25,022 nucleotides of DNA from a virus. Below are positions 18,827 through 24,717 of this stretch, piece by piece. The translations under genes and the position numbers were made by a program. The first letter of the stretch is position 1. The number at the start of each line of letters is the position of its first letter. The notes beneath the pieces were generated by a model. The model saw only the letters and a program-made list of their open reading frames with translations. It made no database searches and was not told the DNA's origin. Location of the stretch: positions 1-25,022 of the IMG/VR virus record IMGVR_UViG_3300021964_000490. One strand, given 5' to 3'.

Positions 18827-19008
18827 TTGTAATCCTTGTATCTTCTACCTTTATAAAGTTTATCTTCGTCTTCCTTAGATATCAGACGAGCCTTGTAACC
18901 CCTTTCATGGTTAGCTAATCGAGAGTTACTGTTAATCTCTTTAGCTTTCTTCTTTGCTGATATTAACAGTGATCGGTGATCCCTCTCCCTGTTTGTCTTC
19001 TTCATCAT
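18823..19008 (-). CDS. Small basic phage protein overlapping the 117-aa gene
   Basis: A 61-aa, strongly basic protein (many Lys/Arg, e.g. SAKKKAKEIN and the end YKGRRYKDYK), perhaps nucleic-acid binding. From ATG 19008 it shares 68 bp out of frame with the end of the 117-aa gene. A shorter product from a later non-ATG start after the AGGGAGAGG stretch would reduce the overlap. Its stop overlaps the nuclease start as ATGA, which supports real translation through this region. The family is unknown and the start is uncertain. Confidence 0.45.
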   Translation of the reverse strand: MMKKTNRERDHRSLLISAKKKAKEINSNSRLANHERGYKARLISKEDEDKLYKGRRYKDYK

Positions 19009-19294
19009 CTTTTGCTACCTCATAAATTCCTGATGCTATTTCTTCTAATTCCTTACGTGATAAATTATTCATATCTTTTGTTTGTACGTCTACCTGTGCA
19101 AAGCTTAGTGATACATCTGGAATCACTTTGTTTAATAATGCTGTAAAGACTCTTGCTTGAGTAGGATTCCATTCTCTAGTTCCATTCAATACTTCTTGAG
19201 CCATTGTTAAATTCTTACTAAGTTTTTCTGATATCTTACCCCTCAACACAGAAACTTGTTGAGGAGTAAGACTAGGTGTAGTTTTTTTAGACAC
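18941..19294 (-). CDS. 117-aa phage protein, possibly terminase-small-subunit-like
   Basis: It starts at GTG, overlapping the stop of the SSB gene as TAGTG, so it is coupled to it. The protein is mainly helical: LTPQQVSVLRGKISEKLSKN, then WNPTQARVFTALLNKVIPDVS (43-63), then NLSRKELEEIASGI. The middle motif (T-x-x-x-V/A-x-x-LL-x-K-x-x-PD) is one I associate with small terminase subunits and related phage DNA-binding proteins. The C-terminus is acidic. Lying inside a recombination operon away from any large terminase is unusual for TerS, so an early DNA-associated function is equally plausible. Confidence 0.45.
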   Translation of the reverse strand: MSKKTTPSLTPQQVSVLRGKISEKLSKNLTMAQEVLNGTREWNPTQARVFTALLNKVIPDVSLSFAQVDVQTKDMNNLSRKELEEIASGIYEVAKDDEEDKQGEGSPITVNISKEES

Positions 19295-19809
19295 TAAAAC
19301 GGGATCTCATCCGTTGTTGTTGACGAGGAGGTTTCGGCAACAGTTCCATTTGCAGCAGGGAAATAAGCTCCAAATCTTTTTACCCTACTACCTTCCCGTT
19401 TCATTCCAGTTGAGTCTGTATACTCATCTTTCTCGACATGAACGCCCACCCTTAGACCAACTAAGGAGGAAATATCCCCTGGCTTATCAGGGGACGGATG
19501 ACCGCCATGTGTCAACAAAGCCTTGAGTTTTTCTCTACCCCACTTCTGAGCGTTGTTTTTATTATTCTTTTCCTCAACACTCAAACCTTCACTTGCTGGT
19601 ACATGTACATTGATAAAGTCTTTGATTGATGATCCACTTTGTTCATCCTTCAAATCAATAACAACTTGTTTACCACCTGTACGTGTATCCTTAACTTCAG
19701 CAGAATTAATCTTACAACTATAATCTCCTGCTTTTAAAATTGATCCACCAGAAGATTCCTTCTGTGCATCGACACCATCCAATGATAGTTCTCTAAATGA
19801 AAATGACAT
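19294..19809 (-). CDS. Phage single-stranded DNA-binding protein with DEIPF tail
   Basis: This 171-aa protein resembles DUF669-like SSB proteins. It has a beta-rich N-terminal body (GDYSCKINSAEVKDTRTGGKQ, then VVIDLKDEQSG at about 48-58), a middle with LVGLRVGVHVEKDEY (115-129), then a Ser/Thr linker and the terminal DEIPF. Acidic C-termini ending in I-P-F are the known docking peptide of bacterial SSBs for recombination and replication partners. The gene is coupled to the Sak4-like gene upstream (TAATG) and has AAGGAGG seven bases before ATG. It likely coats ssDNA made by resection and loads the Sak4 annealase. Fold is inferred; the tail motif is directly visible. Confidence 0.75.
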   Translation of the reverse strand: MSFSFRELSLDGVDAQKESSGGSILKAGDYSCKINSAEVKDTRTGGKQVVIDLKDEQSGSSIKDFINVHVPASEGLSVEEKNNKNNAQKWGREKLKALLTHGGHPSPDKPGDISSLVGLRVGVHVEKDEYTDSTGMKREGSRVKRFGAYFPAANGTVAETSSSTTTDEIPF

Positions 19810-20573
19810 TATGCAGCCTCCTTTTTATTTGGTTTTGTCATCAGTTTAAAAATTTCAGTGATATCTGCAGTACGCATCACTGCTTCTATCTTCCTGTTTG
19901 GATCTCGGACTTTACCTTTCCATCCTCTTACTTCATCACAAACAAGAAACCTTTCAACTTTAGGATCAGTACGATCACCATCAGTTACACGCACACCACA
20001 CAATACATTGTCAAATATTGCTGGTAGTTGTTTCTGTATGGATGCACCTTTAATCATCGCCCAGTAATCTGTTTCACCATTGTCGTTTGTTTCTTCTTTT
20101 GCTAATGCTGTAACAACAACATTGTAAGGTAAGTCTCTTATCCACTTAACACTACCCAACATCAGGCGTTGATTGTCTCCCCACATAGCCAGTTTGTTTC
20201 TGCTATCTCGGTACTCAACTTCTAAATGTTGTATTAGTCTGTCAGATAATTCTGTTAAACTATCCAACATAATCCATTTGTATCCTGCATTCCTAAAGTC
20301 TTCTGTGTCCATAAGTTTACAGATACCTCTGAATGAATAGATATTTTTTGATGGATTATTCTCACCATCCCATGATGTGAATGGTAAATAGTCTATGTCT
20401 GCATTCATAACAGAACGTAAACCACTCTCTCCACTTATGATAAAACCTTTACCATAATGTTTCTTCATATTGATTGCTTGGGTAGTCTTACCCCAACCAT
20501 GATGTCCGTATAACAAAGTCTTTTGGACACCAGAATTTTCTACTGCTGATGTACTCATAGGTTTAAACGTCAT
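19809..20573 (-). CDS. Sak4-like RecA-type ATPase (single-strand annealing/recombination)
   Basis: The product has 254 residues. Walker A is GHHGWGKTT (23-31) and Walker B is WIMLDSL (100-106, D104). FIISGESGLRSV (44-55) and VVVTALAKEE (152-161) match the core strands of AAA_24/Sak4 phage ATPases. The length fits the family, which is smaller than cellular RecA and lacks its C-terminal domain. Sak4 proteins promote annealing of SSB-coated DNA, and here SSB is the next gene, coupled by TAATG. AAGGAG lies 5 bases before ATG; the start overlaps the previous gene by 11 bp. It is probably the phage's recombinase for repair and concatemer formation. Confidence 0.85.
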   Translation of the reverse strand: MTFKPMSTSAVENSGVQKTLLYGHHGWGKTTQAINMKKHYGKGFIISGESGLRSVMNADIDYLPFTSWDGENNPSKNIYSFRGICKLMDTEDFRNAGYKWIMLDSLTELSDRLIQHLEVEYRDSRNKLAMWGDNQRLMLGSVKWIRDLPYNVVVTALAKEETNDNGETDYWAMIKGASIQKQLPAIFDNVLCGVRVTDGDRTDPKVERFLVCDEVRGWKGKVRDPNRKIEAVMRTADITEIFKLMTKPNKKEAA

Positions 20574-21009
20574 TCAAACTCCTTACCTCTATTGAAGGTT
20601 TAATATGTTTAATTGTTAAAGCATCTCTCAGATCATTCTGTTCTTTGGTTGTAAGGTTTTTAAAATGCTTACGATGTATGCTTAGATTTTCACTAATGAA
20701 GTGAGGTAAGGTATTACCTGTATATAAAGATTTTAATTTACTAGAATCCCATGACCAGTTTTCTCTACGTTTTAATGTAACCTCAAATTTATTAGTTGTT
20801 TTTGTATGTGTACCTGCTGACGTAGGTAACACCTTAGTTATTTCATCTCTTACAGTATCTCTTTTGAACGTGAGCTTATCAATCTGAGCTTGTAAATTCT
20901 CATACTGTCCACATAATGTGTCAAAACTGTGCTGCTCTGGAGTAGAAATATTGGCATTGTTTATCTTGCCATCGTCTTCGACAAAGACGTTAAATGGATT
21001 GTCTTCCAT
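20563..21009 (-). CDS. First gene of the leftward operon, unknown 148-aa protein
   Basis: An acidic N-terminus (MEDNPFNVFVEDD) is followed by a coiled-coil segment at about 30-60 (QYENLQAQIDKLTFKRDTVRDEI). The rest is a mixed domain with KFEVTLKRRENWSWD and FKNLTTKEQNDLRDALT. I do not recognise the family. A perfect AAGGAG five bases before ATG and its place first behind the leftward promoter mean it should be among the earliest and most strongly made proteins. Position before Sak4 suggests a recombination or host-nuclease-inhibition role in the manner of Gam, but only context supports this. Confidence 0.6.
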   Translation of the reverse strand: MEDNPFNVFVEDDGKINNANISTPEQHSFDTLCGQYENLQAQIDKLTFKRDTVRDEITKVLPTSAGTHTKTTNKFEVTLKRRENWSWDSSKLKSLYTGNTLPHFISENLSIHRKHFKNLTTKEQNDLRDALTIKHIKPSIEVRSLNDV

Positions 21010-21068
21010 ATATTCTCCTTAAAGTTATGATACAGAACTCATGTTCGGCATCTAATTACACAACTTTG

Positions 21069-21097
21069 TTTGTATGCTATTGACAACATAGTGTCAA
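21069..21097 (-). promoter_or_regulatory. Leftward early promoter
   Basis: On the - strand, TTGACA (21097-21092) is a perfect sigma70 -35 box, followed after exactly 17 bases by TACAAA (21074-21069) as -10 (4 of 6 matches). It would transcribe 21009 to 16970. Its -35 is the right half of the inverted repeat at 21080-21097. Confidence 0.6.
21080..21097. repeat. Candidate operator: inverted repeat TTGACA-N6-TGTCAA
   Basis: The two 6-bp arms are perfect inverted repeats around an asymmetric 6-bp centre (ACATAG). Each arm is the -35 hexamer of one of the two divergent promoters. An HTH dimer, for example the adjacent Cro-like protein, bound here would cover both -35 boxes at once. Confidence 0.55.
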
Positions 21098-21108
21098 CTA
21101 TTTAATAA
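21080..21108 (+). promoter_or_regulatory. Rightward early promoter
   Basis: TTGACA (21080-21085) is followed after 17 bases by TAATAA (21103-21108), a weak -10 with 3 of 6 matches inside an A/T run, so the exact -10 is uncertain. It would drive the Cro-like and helicase-primase genes. Its -35 is the left half of the shared inverted repeat. Confidence 0.5.
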
Positions 21109-21138
21109 CTATTAAATAACTTTACATACAAGGGGACT

Positions 21139-21342
21139 ATGAAAGTCAAATTCAATATAGAAAAAATGGTTAATGATTTGGGAGGTGCTGCCATTGTAGC
21201 AGAGGCTATAGGTAAACACCGAACTGCTCCTTATGGTTGGATAGCTAGAGGAAAAATTACAAGTGACATTTTAGAATTAATTAAACTTAAATTTAAAGGA
21301 ACTAACATCGATGGATACTTTGAAACTACCACAACAGAATGA
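21139..21342 (+). CDS. Cro-like helix-turn-helix repressor
   Basis: This 67-aa single-domain protein has a Cro/YdaS-type HTH at about 16-37 (GAAIVAEAIGKHRTAPYGWIAR), followed by GKITSDILELIKLKF. The length is typical of Cro (about 60-75 aa). It has no dimerisation or cleavage domain like CI. AGGGG lies just before ATG (3-base spacing). It sits alone at the divergent promoter region and its end overlaps the helicase-primase gene by 32 bp. The expected role is binding the inverted repeat upstream to shut down early transcription in both directions. No partner CI is visible in the window. Confidence 0.75.
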   Translation: MKVKFNIEKMVNDLGGAAIVAEAIGKHRTAPYGWIARGKITSDILELIKLKFKGTNIDGYFETTTTE

Positions 21343-23143
21343 AATATTATTAGAGGCACAAGAATATTTAGATAAGGGTTGGTCAGTAATACCTATACAC
21401 CCTACTAAGAAATTACCTTTAATTAAATGGAAAGAATATCAATCACGTCATGCTACAGAAGAAGAATTAAATTATTGGTTTACACAATTTCCTGATGCAC
21501 AGATTGCAGTAGTAACAGGAAGTATATCTAGTTTAATTGTTGTTGATGCTGATAGTGATAGTGCAAAATTATTTTGCAAAGCAAATAATTTATCTTCACC
21601 TTTTGCTGTTAAGACTACAAGAGGTATGCATTATTATTTCGCACATCCTAAAAATGGATACAGAAAAAAGAATGCAACAAATTTATATGGTGTAAAAAAT
21701 TTAGACTTACGTGGTGATGGTGGTTATGTATTAGCACCACCTAGTCATGGTAAAAAGTGGGAGCCATTCACTATTGACTGGGAAGATATGCCTATCTGGG
21801 GTGGTGATGGTGACTTAGTAGACGTTGATTTTTCGTGGGAAAACCTTGATTTATCTAACGTACAAGTCAAATCACCAGAAGATTATTTACCTACATGGGA
21901 AAGATTTCAAAACATTATAAAGAAAGAAGGTAAGCTTGGTGAAGGTGATGGACGTAACGATGCCTTGATACGTTTTGCAGGTGAGAAAGTTAACAAAGGT
22001 ATAACAGGTAGACAGCTTAGAGATTTATGTTGGAAATTTTCTGATGAATTTTTTCAGTACAGTTTAGAAAAAGAAGAATTTGAAAGAACAATATCTAGTG
22101 CAGAAGAAATGCATAGACGTGATCATCCATATTTGTATGATGATACAGGTAGTCGTATCAATAAAAAGTTTAGACCAATCTATGCAAGTGATATTGAATC
22201 ATTAAAAGAAAGAACAAGTAATCAAAAATATTTAGTTGATCCATTCTTACGACCAGCATCTATCATACAGGTGTATGGTTACTCTGGTCATGGTAAATCA
22301 TTTATAACATTAACTACCATGTGGCATCTAGCATTAGGTAAAAACTTTGGTGCATTTGAAATAAATGCACCTTGTCGTGTCTTGTATATGGATTTTGAAA
22401 ATGGTGCCAGTACAGTTACAGATAGATTAGATATCATGAATAGATCATACGGAGATCCAGATACTAACATGATGTATTGGTCATCAGCTTTAATTAAACC
22501 AGAAGATGGTGGTGATATGAATCTACAAACAGATGAAGGTGTAGAAATATTACAAGGTTGGTTGAATGAATTAAAACCAGATGTCGTTGTCTTTGATACT
22601 ATTCGTACAGCATTTGCAGGCTTGATGGAAAACAATGCAGAACAATGGGCAAGGATAAATAGTATCTGTTTAAAGATACGTAACAATGGTGCATCAGTCA
22701 TCATGTTACACCATGCTAATAAACCTACACAAGATGGATTAGGTAGAGAGGCTGGATCAACTAACCAATTAACTGTTGTTGATCAACAGATACGTATTAC
22801 ACCTATCATGGAAGACAAGGAATTAGCGAGAATCAAGGCAGCGAAACATGATCCAGCTAAGATAGTAGGATTAAATAAGTTACTCGAGGCAGACAGTAGA
22901 CTGGGTTTAACGATAGAGATGTCTTATGGAAAGCTTAGGGATCATACTGACAACCATGCTGCTGTATCTATCGGATTTGCAGAGAGACTTAAGTCTGGTG
23001 AACAATACATTGTATCTGAATCATCACCTAAACAGAAAGCTTTACGTATGAGTTTCAATGGATCAACAGTTATTGATATTGCTAAAGCTTTAATGATACC
23101 TTCTCGTACCATCAAACGTTGGTTAGGATTACATGACGATTGA
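21311..23143 (+). CDS. Bifunctional primase-polymerase / AAA helicase
   Basis: The product has 610 residues. N-terminal Prim-Pol domain (about 12-165): opening GWSVIPIHPTKKLPLIKW, catalytic D79-A-D81 (VVDADS), H107 in TTRGMHYYF, and D132 in LDLRGDGGYVLAPPS. RepA-like AAA_25 helicase (about 305-540): Walker A GYSGHGKS (323-330), DFENG (361-365), Walker B VVVFDT with D429, and LHHANK (466-471). The C-terminal 25 residues (TVIDIAKALMIPSRTIKRWLG) form an HTH. It should prime and unwind phage DNA at the origin, and the HTH may give DNA specificity. An AAAGGA ends 10 bases before ATG 21311. Order and residues match replicative Prim-Pol fusions of phages and plasmids. No phage DNA polymerase lies in the window. 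Confidence 0.9.
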   Translation: MDTLKLPQQNEILLEAQEYLDKGWSVIPIHPTKKLPLIKWKEYQSRHATEEELNYWFTQFPDAQIAVVTGSISSLIVVDADSDSAKLFCKANNLSSPFAVKTTRGMHYYFAHPKNGYRKKNATNLYGVKNLDLRGDGGYVLAPPSHGKKWEPFTIDWEDMPIWGGDGDLVDVDFSWENLDLSNVQVKSPEDYLPTWERFQNIIKKEGKLGEGDGRNDALIRFAGEKVNKGITGRQLRDLCWKFSDEFFQYSLEKEEFERTISSAEEMHRRDHPYLYDDTGSRINKKFRPIYASDIESLKERTSNQKYLVDPFLRPASIIQVYGYSGHGKSFITLTTMWHLALGKNFGAFEINAPCRVLYMDFENGASTVTDRLDIMNRSYGDPDTNMMYWSSALIKPEDGGDMNLQTDEGVEILQGWLNELKPDVVVFDTIRTAFAGLMENNAEQWARINSICLKIRNNGASVIMLHHANKPTQDGLGREAGSTNQLTVVDQQIRITPIMEDKELARIKAAKHDPAKIVGLNKLLEADSRLGLTIEMSYGKLRDHTDNHAAVSIGFAERLKSGEQYIVSESSPKQKALRMSFNGSTVIDIAKALMIPSRTIKRWLGLHDD

Positions 23144-23429
23144 TCCAGTAGACATCAATAAGTTTCCTATGGTTAGAGTTACATGGGTAGACGCAAAGGA
23201 TGGGGTATCTGGTTGGGAAGAATTAGAAGAAATAATTAATTATGATTTAGCTACTGTGGTGGATATAGGTTGGATGGTTTCTAAGGATGCCAGAAAAATT
23301 GTGATCATGGGTAGCTTCTGCACAAGTGATGAAGATCCACAAGAAGGTGGGCGATATACAGCTATACCTACTAGCTGGGTAACGAAAGTAGAATATTTAA
23401 AAGTTGATAAAGTTAAGTTGATAGAATGA
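23133..23429 (+). CDS. Small conserved phage protein of unknown function
   Basis: A 98-aa protein, mainly beta with one helix. The pattern VTWVDAKDGVSGWEELEEI, then TVVDIGWMVSKDARKIVIMG and IPTSWVTKVEYL, recurs in small phage proteins, usually of 80-100 aa, without known activity. The start overlaps the helicase-primase stop by 11 bp. Its stop codon lies at the inner edge of the left arm of the long outer stem at 23418-23428, so transcript folding could influence its translation end or mRNA stability. Confidence 0.6.
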   Translation: MTIDPVDINKFPMVRVTWVDAKDGVSGWEELEEIINYDLATVVDIGWMVSKDARKIVIMGSFCTSDEDPQEGGRYTAIPTSWVTKVEYLKVDKVKLIE

Positions 23430-23517
23430 CTACGCTACGGCTTCGCCTTCGCTAGCTTTACTCTCCAAGACAAATCGGAGATTTGGCTTGGCTTCATAGA
23501 AGCAAGCATTCTATCAA
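23418..23517 (+). other. Cloverleaf-like structured element (possible RNA element, terminator or origin)
   Basis: Perfect 11-bp arms TTGATAGAATG (23418-23428) and CATTCTATCAA (23507-23517) enclose three hairpins. The first is GCTA/TAGC at 23434-23437/23453-23456 with inner GGC-TTC-GCC (23439-23447). The second is CCAAGACAAAT/ATTTGGCTTGG at 23465-23475/23481-23491 with one A-G mismatch. The third is CTTC/GAAG at 23492-23495/23499-23502 with loop ATA. It is not a tRNA: no T-loop signature and the closing stem is too long. No U-run follows, so a Rho-independent terminator is not clear. The left arm overlaps the end of the 98-aa gene. Confidence 0.5.
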
Positions 23518-23562
23518 AAATTTCATCGTTGTCAAGCAGACACCAAAATACATAACTAACAC

Positions 23563-23592
23563 TTGCAAAACTACCCATAAGTTGTGTATAAG
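23563..23592 (+). promoter_or_regulatory. Candidate promoter for the nuclease gene cluster
   Basis: TTGCAA (23563-23568) and TATAAG (23587-23592) are spaced by 18 bases and precede the 103-aa gene. The -10 lies inside the inverted repeat TGTGTAT-N8-ATACACA, so regulation by a DNA-binding protein is plausible. A second weaker candidate is TTGTCA at 23529-23534 with CATAAC at 23551-23556. Confidence 0.35.
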
Positions 23593-23654
23593 TTATCATA
23601 CACATACTACATAATGTAGTTGGGAGACATTAAATGATACAACTTATAGTATCA
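23577..23654. repeat. Cluster of inverted repeats and ATAAGTT boxes
   Basis: TGTGTAT-N8-ATACACA spans 23583-23604, ACTACA-TAA-TGTAGT spans 23606-23620, and TGATAC-N8-GTATCA spans 23635-23654; all arms are perfect. ATAAGTT occurs at 23577-23583 and 23588-23594 (11 bp apart, one helical turn) and inverted as AACTTAT at 23641-23647. This is the density expected of an operator or a replication origin; which one cannot be told from sequence. Confidence 0.55.
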
Positions 23655-23664
23655 CAGAGACGAT

Positions 23665-23976
23665 ATGCCAAAGCGAGTACCTGTGACTTCACAGGATATA
23701 GAATGGCTTCGTCAAAATGCCGAGAATTTACCTGTCAAAGATATAGCAAAACGTTTCAACTGCTGCATCGACACAGCCAAAAGAATTTTACACCGAAATG
23801 ACATCATACATTTTGATGGAGCAAAATATGAGAAGAGACGGGATCACGATTTAAAGATGTGGAGTCGACCCTGTATGGGTTGTAAGTCTACTGATCCTCG
23901 ACCAAAGAATCAATACTTCTGCGACACCTGTCGTGAGAATCTTGATATGGAAAACTCTCATGATGGGTGGGTATAG
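23665..23976 (+). CDS. HTH and zinc-ribbon DNA-binding protein
   Basis: A 103-aa protein. Residues about 20-50 (NLPVKDIAKRFNCCIDTAKRILHRNDI) are a homeodomain-like/HTH_23-type helix-turn-helix. Residues about 70-93 hold CMGC and CDTC, two CxxC knuckles 16 residues apart, that should bind zinc. Such small HTH/zinc-ribbon proteins are often phage transcription regulators. It leads the rightward cluster of nucleases and its stop overlaps the next start (TAGTG). An in-frame stop at 23647-23649 excludes an upstream extension. The ribosome site is weak (AGAGA at 23656-23660), unlike the good GGGAG at 23622-23626, which serves a different frame. The repeats just upstream may be its own binding sites. 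Confidence 0.65.
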   Translation: MPKRVPVTSQDIEWLRQNAENLPVKDIAKRFNCCIDTAKRILHRNDIIHFDGAKYEKRRDHDLKMWSRPCMGCKSTDPRPKNQYFCDTCRENLDMENSHDGWV

Positions 23977-24395
23977 TGGCTAGATATACTTACTTTCAAT
24001 CAGGTGATCCTTTTTCTGAGTGGCATCGCAAACAATCTGGCATTCGACAGATAGATATAGATGGGTGTGAAGTATGCGAATACTGCTATTCTCCCCTCGC
24101 TTTATCAGAGACAGCGTATGACAAGGGTCAAATCTTTAAAGCCTTCTGGACGACTCGTTTATTGGCATTAAAGGCTAATATCCCAGCCTATCTTATTCTG
24201 TACAAGGTTGATGAGGCTACAGAGAATCGGGATGTCGTTTCTCTACGTATCAAACGCATCGCACCAGAAGTATCTAAAGACTGGATCACCATTAAGCCTG
24301 AAGATTTTCGCAAAGAATTACTCCGCATACAATCACAACATAGAAAGGAATGTAAGAAACTCCATGAGTGGAAAGACTGCCAAGAGGAAAGGTAG
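23976..24395 (+). CDS. Phage protein with possible restriction-endonuclease-like fold
   Basis: I take GTG 23976 (TAGTG overlap with the previous stop; product begins with M-ARYTYFQSGDPFSEWHRKQ), though GTG 23967 is in frame. The motif block QIDIDGCEVCEYCYSPLALSETAYD is followed by WTTRLLALKANIPAYLILYKV. It resembles a widespread phage family with conserved D-I-D, Cys and E-T-A positions, compatible with a PD-(D/E)XK-like fold. CxxC inside the motif may bind metal. The C-terminal 25 residues are basic. The next gene starts inside its end (32-bp overlap). Nuclease activity is inference from motif layout and from the neighbours (resolvase, HNH). Confidence 0.5.
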   Translation: MARYTYFQSGDPFSEWHRKQSGIRQIDIDGCEVCEYCYSPLALSETAYDKGQIFKAFWTTRLLALKANIPAYLILYKVDEATENRDVVSLRIKRIAPEVSKDWITIKPEDFRKELLRIQSQHRKECKKLHEWKDCQEER

Positions 24396-24717
24396 TGGTT
24401 TTGAAAGAGAGATATCTAAATATCTCAACTTGAAGCTAGGTATCAACTCGTATCGTACACCCCTGAGTGGTGCGATACAAAACTTACGTGCCGACTTGAT
24501 GGGTACACCTGACTTACATGTGGAGTGTAAGCGTACCGAAAAGTTTCAAATCTATGCAGCATTGGAACAAGCAGAGAAAGCCAGAGAGAAAGATACACTG
24601 GTGACTGTCATTAACAGACGTAACAAAATGACAACGGGTGAGTCTCTTGTCGTCATGCGATTAGATGAATGGCTTGAGTTATATAAACGATACTTGCAAT
24701 CTGAAGGATTGAAGTGA
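24364..24717 (+). CDS. Holliday-junction-resolvase-like PD-(D/E)XK nuclease
   Basis: I place the start at ATG 24364, giving 117 aa. A longer frame from 24208 adds 52 residues that look like out-of-frame reading of the preceding gene. Motifs: GSGFEREI (10-17, E14), YRTPLSGA (30-37), DLMGTPDLHVECKR (44-57; D50, E54, K56 as the D...ExK core), then ALEQAEKAR with Q69, and LDEWLELYK. This order (E, R-x-P-x-S-G, D-ExK, QA) matches archaeal Hjc-type and phage resolvases, which act as dimers cutting four-way junctions to clear branched DNA before packaging. A weak AAAGGA at 24344-24349 is 14 bases upstream. It overlaps both neighbours. Confidence 0.7.
   Translation: MSGKTAKRKGSGFEREISKYLNLKLGINSYRTPLSGAIQNLRADLMGTPDLHVECKRTEKFQIYAALEQAEKAREKDTLVTVINRRNKMTTGESLVVMRLDEWLELYKRYLQSEGLK

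Larger units (their letters stand above)
21010..21138. promoter_or_regulatory. Divergent early control region (PL/PR-like)
   Basis: 129 bp separate the leftward recombination operon from the rightward Cro-like/replication genes. It holds two face-to-face promoters sharing one inverted repeat, plus an imperfect 11-bp tandem repeat (TATTTAATAAC at 21099-21109, TATTAAATAAC at 21110-21120). Both flanking genes have strong ribosome sites (CTCCTT at 21015-21020, read on the - strand; AGGGG at 21131-21135). Confidence 0.7.

Noticed and set aside
18362-20067. Several 69-76-aa + strand frames opposite the recombination genes
   Set aside because: They have no ribosome sites, no domains and full overlap with well-supported genes.
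23418-23517. tRNA gene
   Set aside because: The fold is cloverleaf-like but the closing stem is 11 bp, and no T-loop, D-loop or anticodon-arm signatures are present on either strand.
24208-24363. N-terminal extension of the resolvase gene
   Set aside because: The extra 52 residues lie wholly inside the preceding gene and resemble no nuclease; ATG 24364 directly precedes the conserved domain.
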